Shown: piece by piece, positions 1 through 8,846 of the stretch | Layout: each line of letters begins with the position of its first letter | How positions within the stretch are numbered: the first letter of the stretch is position 1 | Origin: Aeromonadales bacterium | GTDB taxonomy: Bacteria; Pseudomonadota; Gammaproteobacteria; Enterobacterales; Aeromonadaceae | Reading direction: 5' to 3' | Assembly (NCBI GenBank): GCA_012518835.1 | Contig: JAAYRH010000012.1 | Span: forward strand, 1-32,300 | Length of the DNA stretch: 32,300 nucleotides | Translations under genes and position numbers: made by a program | Notes under the pieces: generated by a model | What the model was told of the DNA's origin: nothing | The model's input: the letters and a program-made list of their open reading frames with translations, nothing else | Databases searched by the model: none

Positions 1-1
1 A

Positions 2-676
2 AATCCTAATATGACCCTCACCGATCAAGACCGTCGAGTAGTGAATATGGTGGAGGAAATGGCCATTAGTGCCAATCTTGGCTACACCCCTAAAATATAT
101 CTGATGGAAACTGAGCAAATGAATGCCTTTGCCGCTGGCTGGAATCAACATAATGCACTAGTGGCAGTGACCTCGGGTTTATTAAGCAAGCTGAATCGTA
201 GCGAAGTACAAGCGGTGATTGCCCATGAAGTAGGCCACATTTTGCATGGTGACTCTAAGTTGACCTTATATGTGGGAATTTTAGCCAACGTTATTTTAAC
301 GTTAACTAATATTTTAGGCCGATTATTTTTCTTTTCCCGTAGTCGAAATAATAATGCCAATAAGGCTAAGTTATTGCTACTGGTACTCAACTTTGTGCTG
401 CCGGTGATCACCCAAGTGCTCTATTTATACCTGTCGCGTACCCGAGAATATATGGCTGATGCTGCTTCGGTACAGTTGACTGGAGATAATCAGGCCATGA
501 TATCGGCCTTAAAAAAAATCTCGGGGGACTATGAAGCCCATGACAATTATAAAACTACAGATCGCTCTTTTACTGAGCAGTATCGCGCCGCCGCATATAT
601 TTTTAGTAAAGGTGACTCGCTATTTTCCACGCATCCTTCCATAGAAAATAGACTCAAAAAACTGCGCGGAGAATAA
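2..676 (+). CDS. M48-family (HtpX/Ste24-like) membrane zinc metalloprotease, 5'-truncated by the window edge
   Basis: The frame is open to the left edge, so the true start lies upstream; the first visible ATG is at 11. Numbering from that ATG, the zinc-binding HEVGH motif is at residues 72-76 and a third ligand is probable at E146 in the SRTREYMAD segment, the usual M48 arrangement. Hydrophobic stretches at about 82-108 and 119-141 are probable membrane helices flanking the active site. The NAFA segment near residue 38 is also typical of HtpX-like proteases. HtpX is near 290 residues with two N-terminal helices, so roughly 60-80 residues are probably missing. Family role: cytoplasmic-face degradation of damaged or misfolded inner-membrane proteins. 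No clear terminator follows. Whether this is HtpX itself or a paralogue cannot be decided without the N-terminus. Confidence 0.85.
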   Translation, partial: NPNMTLTDQDRRVVNMVEEMAISANLGYTPKIYLMETEQMNAFAAGWNQHNALVAVTSGLLSKLNRSEVQAVIAHEVGHILHGDSKLTLYVGILANVILTLTNILGRLFFFSRSRNNNANKAKLLLLVLNFVLPVITQVLYLYLSRTREYMADAASVQLTGDNQAMISALKKISGDYEAHDNYKTTDRSFTEQYRAAAYIFSKGDSLFSTHPSIENRLKKLRGE

Positions 677-1016
677 CACTAATCTGGAAAGCTAATTGAT
701 CAAGAACTTCCGCTCCAGAAGCCACAGAAGAACATGGAAATATAGTGTTCAGTTCTGGGCATTACTCTGCTAGTAAACACCAACTACTCTAGTTTGCATA
801 GGACGCGCAAATCTTTATTCACTTGTCGCACATGAACCTAGGTTGTCGATTTCGTGGGCGCTGTGACCATCTAAGCGGTACAGTTTGATCTGTCGGTCAT
901 TTACTAAATTATCGATACTAATCACGCCATATCTGCGTAGTAACCTTGCTTATCTTGTGTGCTTGGCTTAAGTTTTAGGACTTTATTAAAGTGTTCTTTT
1001 TAAGCTAAGGCCTGAC
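677..1016. other. 340-base gap without a confident gene
   Basis: No tRNA, terminator or recognisable gene is seen here. The minus strand holds a 44-codon open stretch (949 down to a TAA at 815-817) with protein-like composition, including the segment IKLYRLDGHSAHEIDNLG, but no ATG and no good ribosome-binding site. It could be a decayed gene end or chance. The promoter of azlC should lie in the last 100 bases, but I see no convincing -35/-10 pair. Confidence 0.4.
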
Positions 1017-1682
1017 ATGAATAGCTGGCGCAATGCCCTCTCTCTCACTTTCCCCGTCATGATGGGCTATTTGCCCTTAGGGGCGGTATTTGGTGTGCTG
1101 TGGATGGACGCCGGACTTGCTTGGTATTGGGCGCCCTTAATGAGCATTATTGTTTATGCGGGTGCACTACAATACTTAGCGGTGGGCATGTTAGCCGCAG
1201 GGATCGGTTGGATTGATCTAGCAGTGGCGTCATTATTGGTAAACTTTCGTCATCTTTTTTACGGTTTATCGCTTTATCACCTCTTGCCTAAAGGGCGACT
1301 AGGGCGACCTTATTTTATCTTTGGTATCACCGATGAAACCTACTCATTACTCAGTGCTTCTGGTCAAGTAAAAGATAGCAAAACCGCTTTGCAGATAGTG
1401 GCATTTAATCAAGGGTATTGGATCTTAGGGACCTTGATTGGCATAGTGCTGGCGCGCGGGCTGCCGCCAGGACTGCAAGGGTTAGATTTCGCGCTAACGG
1501 CGCTATTTACGGTGCTAGCAGTAGAGCAAATTCGCGCTAAAAAAGACTGGGGCGCAGTGGCGCTAGGGCTCGCTTCTGCAGGGATAGCGGGGCTTTGGAT
1601 GAGTGAGTATTTCTTATTGGCCGCCTCCACTATGCTGGTGTTAGTGCTCTTGGCGTGGCCTGCGTCTGATGAGGAGGCATGA
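1017..1682 (+). CDS. azlC: AzlC-family branched-chain amino acid exporter, large subunit
   Basis: A 221-residue, strongly hydrophobic protein with the AzlC opening (ALSLTFPVMMGYLPLGAVFG) and the conserved segments YAGALQYLAVG, NFRHLFYGLS and FGITDETYSLL. AzlC-type proteins (E. coli YgaZ is about 245 residues) pair with a small AzlD/YgaH partner to export valine and other branched-chain amino acids, or methionine, across the inner membrane. Here azlD follows immediately, overlapping by the four bases ATGA, so the two are translationally coupled. A TAAGG sequence about 6 bases ahead of the ATG serves as the ribosome-binding site. The substrate cannot be read from sequence. No linked regulator gene is visible. 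Confidence 0.9.
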   Translation: MNSWRNALSLTFPVMMGYLPLGAVFGVLWMDAGLAWYWAPLMSIIVYAGALQYLAVGMLAAGIGWIDLAVASLLVNFRHLFYGLSLYHLLPKGRLGRPYFIFGITDETYSLLSASGQVKDSKTALQIVAFNQGYWILGTLIGIVLARGLPPGLQGLDFALTALFTVLAVEQIRAKKDWGAVALGLASAGIAGLWMSEYFLLAASTMLVLVLLAWPASDEEA

Positions 1683-2011
1683 TGAGTGGATTAGAGTATT
1701 TAATTGCGGCGCTGATTATGGCGGCAGTCACTTTTGCTTTGCGGGCGTTTCCTTTTGTGGCACGCGGTTTTATCGCCCATCATAAGCGCATTCAACTCTT
1801 AGGTCGACGTTTGCCGGTAGCTATGATGGTGCTGCTGACTTTATATGCGATGAATGTACACAACTGGAGTCAACCCAGTGACGGTTATGCGCAACTGATA
1901 GCTGTAGCCTTAGTGGCGCTTTTGCAGTTATGGCGTCGCCAAGCTTTGTTGAGTATTTTAGTGGGAACAGGGGTGTATATGGGGCTAATGAATGACTGGT
2001 TTGTATTATAA
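1679..2011 (+). CDS. azlD: AzlD-family small membrane subunit of the amino acid exporter
   Basis: A 110-residue protein with about four hydrophobic segments, matching the usual AzlD/YgaH length (about 100-110). The segment ALRAFPFVARGF is characteristic of the family. Its ATG overlaps the azlC stop codon (ATGA, 1679-1682), and a strong GAGGAGG ribosome-binding site lies inside the azlC end at 1671-1677. Known family role: obligate partner of AzlC in branched-chain amino acid export. The gene ends 73 bases before the convergent reductase gene. A loose inverted repeat (AGGCTC/GAGCCT, 2040-2067) lies between them but has no T-run, so it is not called a terminator. Confidence 0.88.
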   Translation: MMSGLEYLIAALIMAAVTFALRAFPFVARGFIAHHKRIQLLGRRLPVAMMVLLTLYAMNVHNWSQPSDGYAQLIAVALVALLQLWRRQALLSILVGTGVYMGLMNDWFVL

Positions 2012-2084
2012 AAAGCTAGGGTAGCCATCCTTGGCAAACAGGCTCAGCTCGAGATATTGCGGAGCCTAATATAGATAGAGTAAC

Positions 2085-2837
2085 TTAGAAAACTAGGCCA
2101 CCGTCGATTTTTAGCACCTGGCCGCTGATGTAGCGCGCGCGGTCACTGGCTAAGAACAAGACGCCTTCGGCAATATCTTGTGGAGTACCGAGCATACCCA
2201 GAGGAACAGCTTCAACCATTTTGTCTAGCACTTTCTGAGGCATCGCCTGAGTCATTTCAGTATCGATGAAGCCGGGCGCGATACAGTTCGCGCGAATTTG
2301 TGCGCCGCCATAAGTCAGCTCTTTAGCCCAGCCTTTGGTCATGGCAATGATGCCGCCCTTGCTGGCGCCGTAGTTGCTTTGGCCAATATTGCCACTTACA
2401 CCCACTACCGAAGAGATACTGATAATGCTGCCTTTATTCTGCTCTTTGATAAGCGGCAACATAGCTTGAGTCATCATAAAGACGCCTTTGAGATTGACGT
2501 CTATGACTTGATCCCACTGAGTTTCGGTCATTTTACCTAGCAAGGCATCACGGGTAATTCCTGCGTTATTTACCAGTACATCTAACCGACCGTAAGTATC
2601 TCTTACGTGGCCACGTAGGGCTTTTAGGGCTGTACTATCACACACGTCAATGGTCATGGCGGTAATATTATCGTAGTCGCCGATCCAGCTTTCAGCTGGG
2701 GCCATATTAATATCACAAGCATATACGCGTTCGGCGCCGGCTTTAGCTAAGGTTTCGCTGATAGCGCGACCGAGGCCTTTCGCCGCGCCGGTGACGATGC
2801 AAATATTATCTTTCATATCTTGAGTAGTCATCTTCAT
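2085..2837 (-). CDS. Short-chain dehydrogenase/reductase, FabG-like (3-oxoacyl reductase or acetoacetyl-CoA reductase type)
   Basis: A 250-residue classical SDR. The NAD(P)-binding TGAAKGLG is at residues 16-23, NNAG at 90-93, and the catalytic set is Asn115, Ser143, Tyr156 and Lys160 (NYGASKGG). The C-terminal SGQVLKIDGGLVF is typical of FabG-type reductases. The reaction is probably NADPH-dependent reduction of a 3-oxoacyl thioester (ACP or CoA). It is not in a fab cluster and has no phaA/phaC neighbour, so this is more likely an accessory FabG paralogue than the essential one. An AAGGAT ribosome-binding site is about 6 bases before the ATG. It lies downstream of puuD on the same strand, but a terminator separates them, so it is probably transcribed on its own. 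Confidence 0.85.
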   Translation of the reverse strand: MKMTTQDMKDNICIVTGAAKGLGRAISETLAKAGAERVYACDINMAPAESWIGDYDNITAMTIDVCDSTALKALRGHVRDTYGRLDVLVNNAGITRDALLGKMTETQWDQVIDVNLKGVFMMTQAMLPLIKEQNKGSIISISSVVGVSGNIGQSNYGASKGGIIAMTKGWAKELTYGGAQIRANCIAPGFIDTEMTQAMPQKVLDKMVEAVPLGMLGTPQDIAEGVLFLASDRARYISGQVLKIDGGLVF

Positions 2838-3032
2838 AACATATCCTTAATGGGATAGAGCATTGGTAGAGGGGCAGTGTCTTATTGTTTATGTTTTTTT
2901 GTGCACTGCAGTAATAGTCTATGCTCCTTTAGGCTAAAGATCATCCTAAATTTGTTTTGCTAAGTTAGTTTTCTCTAAATTGTTTTGCGGCGCAGCATAC
3001 AGAGAGGAGAAGAGAGTAGAGAGGAAAGGCAA

Positions 3033-3061
3033 TAAAAAAGCCCGCATTTAGTGCGGGCTTA
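3033..3061 (-). terminator. Rho-independent terminator after puuD
   Basis: The 8-base-pair stem AGCCCGCA/TGCGGGCT (3039-3046 with 3052-3059) closes a five-base loop. On the minus strand it is followed by a run of T (plus-strand AAAAAA at 3033-3038). It lies 27 bases beyond the puuD stop and should end its transcript before the reductase gene. Confidence 0.88.
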
Positions 3062-3087
3062 TTAATTTACTTATTCGTTGTTAGTGC

Positions 3088-4356
3088 TTACTGACCATCC
3101 CATGAGGCAATGATTTCTCGCTCTTCATCGGTCATTTGCGTTAGGTTACCTAGTGGCATATAGCTGTTGGCTACCACTTTCTGAATATCGGCTGCGTGAG
3201 CTAAGATTTCAGCTTCTGAGTCCAACAGCACGCCCAGCGGGGGTGAGGGGAAACCAAAGTTCTTATCTGGGTTAACAGCATGACACTGTACACAGCGATC
3301 GTTCATGACCACTTCTACTTGCGCGAGGGTGACTTCACCATTGCTATCAACAGGTGCAGCTTCGCCGTCAGCGGCAGCAGTTTCACTGCTTTGCGTAGTA
3401 GAGGCCGGTGCTTGTACAGCTTTCTTAGGAGCAGGTGCACCTAGCCATACTGCAACTAAGATTAATGCTACGCCGGCAATCGGATAGCCAGGGCGAATTT
3501 GACCACGGTGCATCAATACAAAGTACTGACGAATGAGCGCACCGGCAAATATAAACAGCACCATCAGGATCCATGAGTGCGCATGGCTGAAGATGAAGGA
3601 GTAGTGGTTACTCAGCATCAATAGCACTACTGGTAAAGTGAAGTAGGTGTTGTGTACTGAACGCTGTCTGCCACGCAAACCATCAATTGGGTTGGGTGTT
3701 TCACCGGCTTTCATGGCATTAACCATGCGACGTTGACCTGGAATAATCCAGAAGAAGACGTTGGCCGACATGGCAGTGGCCATCACAGCACCGGTCAGCA
3801 AGAAAGAAGCACGACCAGCGAAGATATGGGTACTGAGGTAAGCGACGATGATCATCATGATACCCACGGCCACACTTAGGATGCCGTCGCGAGTCATGTT
3901 AGGGCTGATACGCTTACATAATTCGTTATAAATGATCCAACCAAACAGCAGGAAAAGCAGCGCCGCAATGTTAGCTTGAGTACCAGTCATATTAGCAGCC
4001 CATTCCCACGGGCTATTGCGGTTAACCAGATAAGCACTTGGCTTGGTTAGGTACAACAAGGCAAACAGACCAAAACCGGACAACCAAGTGGTATAGGCTT
4101 TCCAGAAAGACCAGTGGAGATCTTCTGGTAAGTCTTCTGGGCTAGTGGCGTACTTTTGGTTGTGGTAGAAACCACCGCCGTGTACTGCCCACATTTCCCC
4201 AAATACCCCTTTTTTCTTGCACTCTTCGCCTTTGGGCGGGCGCAGGCCGTTATCTAGCATAACGAAGTAGATGGACTCACCTAACCAGGCGATTGCAGCG
4301 ATGACGTGCAGCCATCTGATTAATAAGTTACCAAAATCCAGCAGATACGCTTCCAT
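3088..4356 (-). CDS. puuD: Urate hydroxylase PuuD, membrane protein with C-terminal cytochrome c domain
   Basis: 422 residues. The N-terminal part begins with FGNLLIRWLHVIAAIAWLGES, followed by WSFWKAYTTWLSGFG and about eight hydrophobic segments up to residue ~310, as in PuuD. After a flexible Ala/Pro/Ser/Glu-rich linker (about 310-340), a c-type heme motif CVQCH sits at residues 355-359 with a probable axial methionine at Met400. The family oxidises urate to 5-hydroxyisourate in purine breakdown, passing electrons through the cytochrome domain to the respiratory chain instead of making hydrogen peroxide. Other urate-pathway genes (hydroxyisourate hydrolase, OHCU decarboxylase, allantoinase) are absent nearby, so they must be elsewhere. 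A GAAGGTAAG ribosome-binding site precedes the ATG. The long AT-rich upstream region suggests its own controlled promoter. Confidence 0.93.
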   Translation of the reverse strand: MEAYLLDFGNLLIRWLHVIAAIAWLGESIYFVMLDNGLRPPKGEECKKKGVFGEMWAVHGGGFYHNQKYATSPEDLPEDLHWSFWKAYTTWLSGFGLFALLYLTKPSAYLVNRNSPWEWAANMTGTQANIAALLFLLFGWIIYNELCKRISPNMTRDGILSVAVGIMMIIVAYLSTHIFAGRASFLLTGAVMATAMSANVFFWIIPGQRRMVNAMKAGETPNPIDGLRGRQRSVHNTYFTLPVVLLMLSNHYSFIFSHAHSWILMVLFIFAGALIRQYFVLMHRGQIRPGYPIAGVALILVAVWLGAPAPKKAVQAPASTTQSSETAAADGEAAPVDSNGEVTLAQVEVVMNDRCVQCHAVNPDKNFGFPSPPLGVLLDSEAEILAHAADIQKVVANSYMPLGNLTQMTDEEREIIASWDGQ

Positions 4357-4841
4357 GGTCTTACCTTCTCTGTTTCATATTTATTAGTTGGGACCCTAGC
4401 GCATCGAAACAGATGCTCAGCTGACGATGAGCTGAGTGCTGAGACCACATGCGCTGCCTTCCAGTGTTCAAATTGTACACGGTTTTATTTGTAAATGTTG
4501 ACAATTTGTATGTCAATTTTTTTCAATTTCGTGATGAATGTCAATGTTATTTAACAGATAAATTATTTTAATGCGCTTGCAAAAACAAAATTAGCCTCGT
4601 TGATAGCGGTAAATCTATAGATATCAATAAGTTATTTTATTGTTAGCCAAAGCTATAAAAAAATTTATCTTTGCTTAAAAAATAAACAAAGCCAACGCAT
4701 CGCAGTAATGATAACGGATTTTGTGTGCAAATGAAGTGCTAAAATCGCAAACAATGTACTAAAGATGTAGATTACTTAGCAACGGCTAGGTTACATCTTC
4801 TTATAAACCTAGTTTATCTCTCATCATTAGGGTGATTAAGG
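4357..4841. promoter_or_regulatory. AT-rich 485-base upstream region of puuD
   Basis: No coding region is supported here. Seen directly: a hairpin CTCAGCT-N7-AGCTGAG (4416-4436) in the probable puuD leader; the palindrome TTGACA-N7-TGTCAA (4498-4516); further TGTCAAT elements at 4511-4517 and 4539-4545; and an AT-rich tract from about 4545 to 4700. Next to the DTW-protein stop is an 8-base inverted repeat AAGATGTA/TACATCTT (4762-4769 with 4792-4799) with a partial inner stem, which might end that minus-strand transcript although no T-run follows. Confidence 0.5.
4498..4516. promoter_or_regulatory. Perfect palindrome, candidate operator upstream of puuD
   Basis: TTGACA and TGTCAA form perfect 6-base arms around a 7-base centre, about 140 bases upstream of the puuD start. 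The TGTCAA half recurs at 4539-4544. Purine-catabolism genes are commonly controlled by GntR- or LysR-type regulators binding such sites. The TTGACA half also resembles a plus-strand -35 hexamer, so function is an inference. Confidence 0.4.
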
Positions 4842-5444
4842 CTATTTTTTATGGCCAAATTTTTGAAACTGAGCGACGCGTTGTGCGAGGAGTGTATGTA
4901 AGGGCTCAGCAGAAAAATCTGTCGACACATGTTGTAGCACATAGGCCACACTTTCTAAGGTCGACAATGACTGTCCACCCGGACCTTTGCGGATAGTGTA
5001 TTGACCTGCAGGAGCTTTGCTAAAGCTGAGTTTGGGCAGTGTTGCTAGCCAAGAATTCACATATAACAGCCGCCGCGTCTTGCGCCAGGTACCATCTAAC
5101 ACAATAAGGCCTTTAATGAGAAGCTCAGCTGAGGAGTTAGCAGTACGTCCTATATCTTCTATCGCAACCGCTGATTCATCTGGATATAACAGCCACCATC
5201 CACCTTCTGTTAGTGCCTTAGGCGGGGCGCACTGCTCTGCTACCTTAACTGTAAGCTCAGGCAAAGCTAAGCGTAATAGCGGCACGGTGCTTTTAGCGTG
5301 ACTGGCTTCACTGGGGTGCTGCAATACCCATATGGGTAGCGGACAAGTTTGAGGATGCACATAAGCACATAAGCAGACGGTAGTGGGTAGCTGACACTGC
5401 GCACAATGTTCTCGAACCACTGGTGGTAATATTGCAGAAGACAT
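4842..5444 (-). CDS. DTW-domain tRNA-uridine aminocarboxypropyltransferase (TapT-like)
   Basis: 200 residues. Four cysteines at 14, 17, 24 and 26 (CAQC...CLC) form the N-terminal zinc-binding site of DTW proteins. The segment LQHPSEASHAKST and the signature LDGTW (Asp117, Thr119, Trp120) are the conserved core; the family motif is D-x-T-W. These enzymes transfer the 3-amino-3-carboxypropyl group from S-adenosylmethionine to a tRNA uridine, making acp3U (position 47 for E. coli TapT, formerly YfiP). This protein is shorter than TapT (about 230 residues), so it may be a paralogous DTW subfamily with another tRNA position as target. It stands alone, divergent from prfC. A GGAGGCGAG stretch precedes the ATG at a rather long distance. 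Confidence 0.85.
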   Translation of the reverse strand: MSSAILPPVVREHCAQCQLPTTVCLCAYVHPQTCPLPIWVLQHPSEASHAKSTVPLLRLALPELTVKVAEQCAPPKALTEGGWWLLYPDESAVAIEDIGRTANSSAELLIKGLIVLDGTWRKTRRLLYVNSWLATLPKLSFSKAPAGQYTIRKGPGGQSLSTLESVAYVLQHVSTDFSAEPLHTLLAQRVAQFQKFGHKK

Positions 5445-5617
5445 TATGATCTCGCCTCCATAAAAATAAATACGCTTATCTTATCTTACTCTGAAGATAA
5501 CAACTGCTGATTGAGGATCGGACGGGGATAAGAGACAATAGCCACCATATATCAAGTTCCTTGAGTGAGACGCCGTTTTGGTCTTTCGCTCTTCATTAAG
5601 ATAGAAGAAAATTGACT

Positions 5618-7207
5618 ATGTCATCAGCGCAACTCCAGCAAGAGGTCGCTAAACGCCGTACCTTTGCCATTATTTCTCACCCCGATGCGGGTAAAACAAC
5701 CATCACCGAAAAAGTGTTATTGCATGGTCATGCCATTCAAAGTGCCGGTACCGTTAAAGGGCGAGGCTCTAATCAACATGCTAAATCAGACTGGATGGAC
5801 ATGGAGAAAGAGCGGGGTATATCGGTGACCACCTCGGTGATGCAGTTCCCTTACCACAACTGCTTGATCAACTTGCTCGACACCCCTGGTCACGAAGACT
5901 TTTCCGAAGATACTTATCGCACCTTAACCGCGGTTGACTCCTGCTTAATGGTGATCGACGGTGGTAAGGGGGTAGAGGATAGAACACGTAAACTCATGGA
6001 GGTGACGCGGCTGCGCACTACGCCGATTATCACCTTTATTAACAAGCTAGACCGGGATATTCGAGACCCGATGGAGTTATTAGATGAGGTGGAAACCGAG
6101 CTCAATATCATGTGCGCGCCTATTACGTGGCCAATAGGCAGTGGTAAATGGTTTAAAGGGGTCTATCATTTAGAAGATGATGAAGTGATCCTTTATCAGC
6201 CGGGTATGGGGCATAAGATCCAAGAAGTTAATGTGATCAAGGGATTAGATAACCCTGAGCTTGCCACTTTATTAGATGAGAAAGAGTTAGCGGATCTACG
6301 TGAAGAACTCGAGCTGGTAGTCGGTGCCGCTAATAAGTTTGATCATGAGCTGTTTTTAGCTGGAGAGTTGACCCCTGTGTACTTTGGTACTGCCTTAGGT
6401 AACTTTGGTGTCGATCATGTATTAGACGGCTTTAGCCAGTGGGCACCCGCGCCCATGCCTAGGGCGACTCAAGATCGCGAAGTACAGGCTGACGAAGATA
6501 AATTTTCGGGTTTTGTTTTTAAGATCCAGGCCAATATGGATCCGCGCCATCGGGATAGAATTGCTTTTATGCGCATTGTCTCTGGTACCTATAATCAGGG
6601 TATGAAAATGAAGCACATCCGGATAGGAAAAACCGTGAATATCTCGGATGCAGTGACCTTTATGGCCGGGGACCGAGAGCGTGCCGAAATTGCCGTGGCA
6701 GGCGATATTATTGGTTTACATAACCATGGCACTATTCGTATTGGTGATACCTTTACTCAAGGTGAAGATCTTAAGTTTTCGGGTATCCCTAACTTTGCGC
6801 CAGAGCTATTTCGTCGCATTCGCTTGCGCGATCCATTAAAGCAAAAACAATTGCTGAAGGGCTTAGTGCAATTATCTGAAGAAGGGGCGGTGCAGTTATT
6901 TCGCCCATTAGATAATAATGACTTAATTGTTGGCGCTGTGGGTGTGTTGCAGTTTGATGTAGTGGTAGCACGACTAAAGTCTGAATATAACGTCGACGCC
7001 TTGTATGAGCCGATTAATGTGTCGACGGCGCGTTGGGTCTACTGTGAAGATGCGAAAAAGCTAGATGAATTTGAGCGCAAGATGTCTCAAAACTTAGCTC
7101 TCGATGGCGGTGATAACTTAACGTATATCGCGCCTACCATGGTGAACTTGAATCTGACGCAAGAGCGTTATCCAGATATTGAGTTTAGCAAGACCCGCGA
7201 AAACTAA
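5618..7207 (+). CDS. prfC: Peptide chain release factor 3 (RF3)
   Basis: 529 residues from the ATG at 5618, the same length as E. coli RF3. An in-frame TTG at 5612 would add two residues, but the ATG is preferred. The translation GTPase motifs are complete: SHPDAGKTT (G1, 20-28), DTPGHEDF (G3, from 88) and NKLD (G4, 142-145). Sequence identity to E. coli RF3 is obviously high throughout, for example [22 protein letters not shown]3 uses GTP to release RF1/RF2 from the ribosome after termination and helps quality control. A GAAGAAA sequence is the likely ribosome-binding site. A clear terminator follows 30 bases after the stop. In E. coli prfC is also followed by yjjU/yjjV, so the neighbourhood is conserved. 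Confidence 0.97.
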   Translation: MSSAQLQQEVAKRRTFAIISHPDAGKTTITEKVLLHGHAIQSAGTVKGRGSNQHAKSDWMDMEKERGISVTTSVMQFPYHNCLINLLDTPGHEDFSEDTYRTLTAVDSCLMVIDGGKGVEDRTRKLMEVTRLRTTPIITFINKLDRDIRDPMELLDEVETELNIMCAPITWPIGSGKWFKGVYHLEDDEVILYQPGMGHKIQEVNVIKGLDNPELATLLDEKELADLREELELVVGAANKFDHELFLAGELTPVYFGTALGNFGVDHVLDGFSQWAPAPMPRATQDREVQADEDKFSGFVFKIQANMDPRHRDRIAFMRIVSGTYNQGMKMKHIRIGKTVNISDAVTFMAGDRERAEIAVAGDIIGLHNHGTIRIGDTFTQGEDLKFSGIPNFAPELFRRIRLRDPLKQKQLLKGLVQLSEEGAVQLFRPLDNNDLIVGAVGVLQFDVVVARLKSEYNVDALYEPINVSTARWVYCEDAKKLDEFERKMSQNLALDGGDNLTYIAPTMVNLNLTQERYPDIEFSKTREN

Positions 7208-7236
7208 GTTAATAATGCAGTTAACTTGCAGATGTC

Positions 7237-7264
7237 ACGCCGACCTTAGGGTCGGTGTTTTTAT
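7237..7264 (+). terminator. Rho-independent terminator after prfC
   Basis: The stem ACGCCGACC/GGTCGGTGT (7237-7245 with 7250-7258, one G-T pair) closes a TTAG loop and runs into TTTTTATTT. It separates prfC from the tatD-family gene. Confidence 0.88.
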
Positions 7265-7338
7265 TTGGGCGAGCTAGTAAGCTATAGCTAAGAGTCGTTT
7301 ATAGCCGTGTGTAAACGAGGTGCACAGGAGGTGTCCGT

Positions 7339-8106
7339 ATGCGTATGACCGACAGCCATTGTCATTTTGACTTTGACGTCTTTAGCGCACAGCGCGCACA
7401 ACACTGGCAGCAGGCGCAGCAGTTGGGAGTACATCGACTGGTGATCCCTGGCGTAGCAGAAAACCAATGGCTTCATTTACCTGAGCTCTGCGAGCAATAT
7501 AGCGGACTCTATTATGGACTAGGCCTACATCCTTGGTGGTTAGCTCACGCCACCGCGCACTGGCAAGGGCGTTTACGCAATGCGTTAAAGAAAAAAAGTG
7601 TCCATTGCGTAGCACTAGGAGAAATAGGATTAGACCAGAGTTGCTCAGTAAGAGCGGAGCAACAAGAAGCGGCGTTAGTAGCACAATTAAAGTTGGCTAA
7701 TGAGTTTGCTTTGCCCGTATTATTGCACAGTCATAAAACCCATGATCGCATATTAAAATGGTTGCGTCGCTACCCCGTCGTTGGCGGGGTTATTCATGGC
7801 TTTTCAGGATCGCTACAAGAAGCAGAAGCCTTTTGGGCGTTAGGTATCCATTTAGGGGTAGGGGGAACTATTACTTACCCTCGGGCTAATAAAACCCGCC
7901 AAGCCATTGCTGCCATGCCGCTTGAGTCATTAGTATTAGAAACCGATGCTCCTGATATGCCTTTATCGGGTTTTCAGGGACAAGATAACCATCCAGCCCA
8001 ATTACCCTTGGTGTTAGATGCCTTAGCCGAATTGCGCGAGCGTGACCCTGCTACCCTTGCACCGCAGTTAGAGCAGAATGTGGCCACGCTTTTTGGCTGG
8101 TGTTAG
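7339..8106 (+). CDS. yjjV: TatD-family metal-dependent hydrolase (YjjV-like)
   Basis: 255 residues. Metal ligands of the TatD fold are all present: His7 and His9 (DSHCHFD), Glu95 (LGEIGLDQ), His130 (LLHSHKT), His153 (VIHGFSG) and Asp203 (ETDAPDMPL). The protein is a TIM-barrel amidohydrolase. Relatives have 3'-5' DNase or RNase activity or act in tRNA and D-amino-acid quality control. Placement between prfC and deoD, as in the E. coli prfC-yjjU-yjjV-...-deo region, supports the YjjV assignment over TatD or YcfH. A near-ideal CAGGAGGTG ribosome-binding site lies 6-7 bases ahead of the ATG. deoD follows after 29 bases, so co-transcription is likely. Confidence 0.9.
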   Translation: MRMTDSHCHFDFDVFSAQRAQHWQQAQQLGVHRLVIPGVAENQWLHLPELCEQYSGLYYGLGLHPWWLAHATAHWQGRLRNALKKKSVHCVALGEIGLDQSCSVRAEQQEAALVAQLKLANEFALPVLLHSHKTHDRILKWLRRYPVVGGVIHGFSGSLQEAEAFWALGIHLGVGGTITYPRANKTRQAIAAMPLESLVLETDAPDMPLSGFQGQDNHPAQLPLVLDALAELRERDPATLAPQLEQNVATLFGWC

Positions 8107-8135
8107 AGCAAACCCTTACTACAAGGAAGTCTTAG

Positions 8136-8846
8136 ATGAGCACTCCTCATATTCATGGTCAACGCGGTGATTTTGCCGAAACTGTGCTCATGCCTGGTGA
8201 TCCCCTGCGAGCTAAATACATTGCTGAGACCTTTTTAAGTCAAGTGCAGTTAGTTACTGAAGTACGCAACATGCTGGGGTTTACGGGGTTGTATCAAGGC
8301 CAACCTATTTCGGTGATGAGCCACGGAATGGGCATACCCTCTATGTCTATTTATGCTAAAGAGTTGATTACCGACTTTGGGGTAAAGACATTGATCCGAG
8401 TGGGTTCGTGCGGTGCGGTACGTGATGACGTGGCACTACAGGACTTAGTGATTGGGTTAGGGGCGAGCACCGACTCCAAAGTAAACCGCACGCGCTTGAT
8501 GGATCATGACTTTGCCGCGATTGCTGACTTTGAGCTGGTGAGCCAAGCCGTTGCCGCGGCTAATGCCGCCCAGATCCCAGTTAAAGTAGGACAATTATTT
8601 ACGGCGGACTTATTTTATTCAGCGCAACCTGAGCTCTTTGCGCTCTTAAAAAAGTACGGTGTATTAGGAGTGGAAATGGAGGCAGCGGGCTTATATGGCG
8701 TCGCCACAGAATATGGTGCGCGCGCCGTTACTTTATGTACGGTGTCGGATCATATTCTTCGCCAACAAGCCCTAAGTACGAAAGAGCGCGAAACCAGTTT
8801 TAACGATATGATAGCCGTTGCGTTAGCGACCGCTATTGCCTACTAG
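8136..8846 (+). CDS. deoD: Purine nucleoside phosphorylase DeoD (hexameric type)
   Basis: 236 residues, the family length. The N-terminal [20 protein letters not shown], the phosphate-site [13 protein letters not shown] (Gly21, Arg25), the [13 protein letters not shown] segment (178-190, ribose and base binding) and the catalytic Asp205 in CTVSDHIL are all present. It reversibly cleaves purine (deoxy)nucleosides with phosphate to give free base and (deoxy)ribose 1-phosphate, in salvage. The ribosome-binding site AAGGAA is about 8 bases upstream. The other deo genes (deoC, deoA, deoB) are not beside it here. Its TAG stop directly abuts the stop of the convergent smp gene with no base between and no visible terminator. 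Confidence 0.97.
   Translation: MSTPHIHGQRGDFAETVLMPGDPLRAKYIAETFLSQVQLVTEVRNMLGFTGLYQGQPISVMSHGMGIPSMSIYAKELITDFGVKTLIRVGSCGAVRDDVALQDLVIGLGASTDSKVNRTRLMDHDFAAIADFELVSQAVAAANAAQIPVKVGQLFTADLFYSAQPELFALLKKYGVLGVEMEAAGLYGVATEYGARAVTLCTVSDHILRQQALSTKERETSFNDMIAVALATAIAY

Noticed and set aside
2040-2067. AGGCTC/GAGCCT inverted repeat between azlD and the reductase gene
   Set aside because: Six-base arms with a 16-base loop and no T-run; too weak to call a terminator.
2999-3030. Purine-rich run (AGAGAGGAGAAG-like) upstream of the reductase gene
   Set aside because: Low-complexity sequence without repeat periodicity or a recognisable site.
3305-3487. Opposite-strand open frames such as this one inside puuD, and similar ones in prfC, radA, hemE and znuA
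   Set aside because: They lie within confidently assigned genes, lack ribosome-binding sites and look like shadows of the coding strand.
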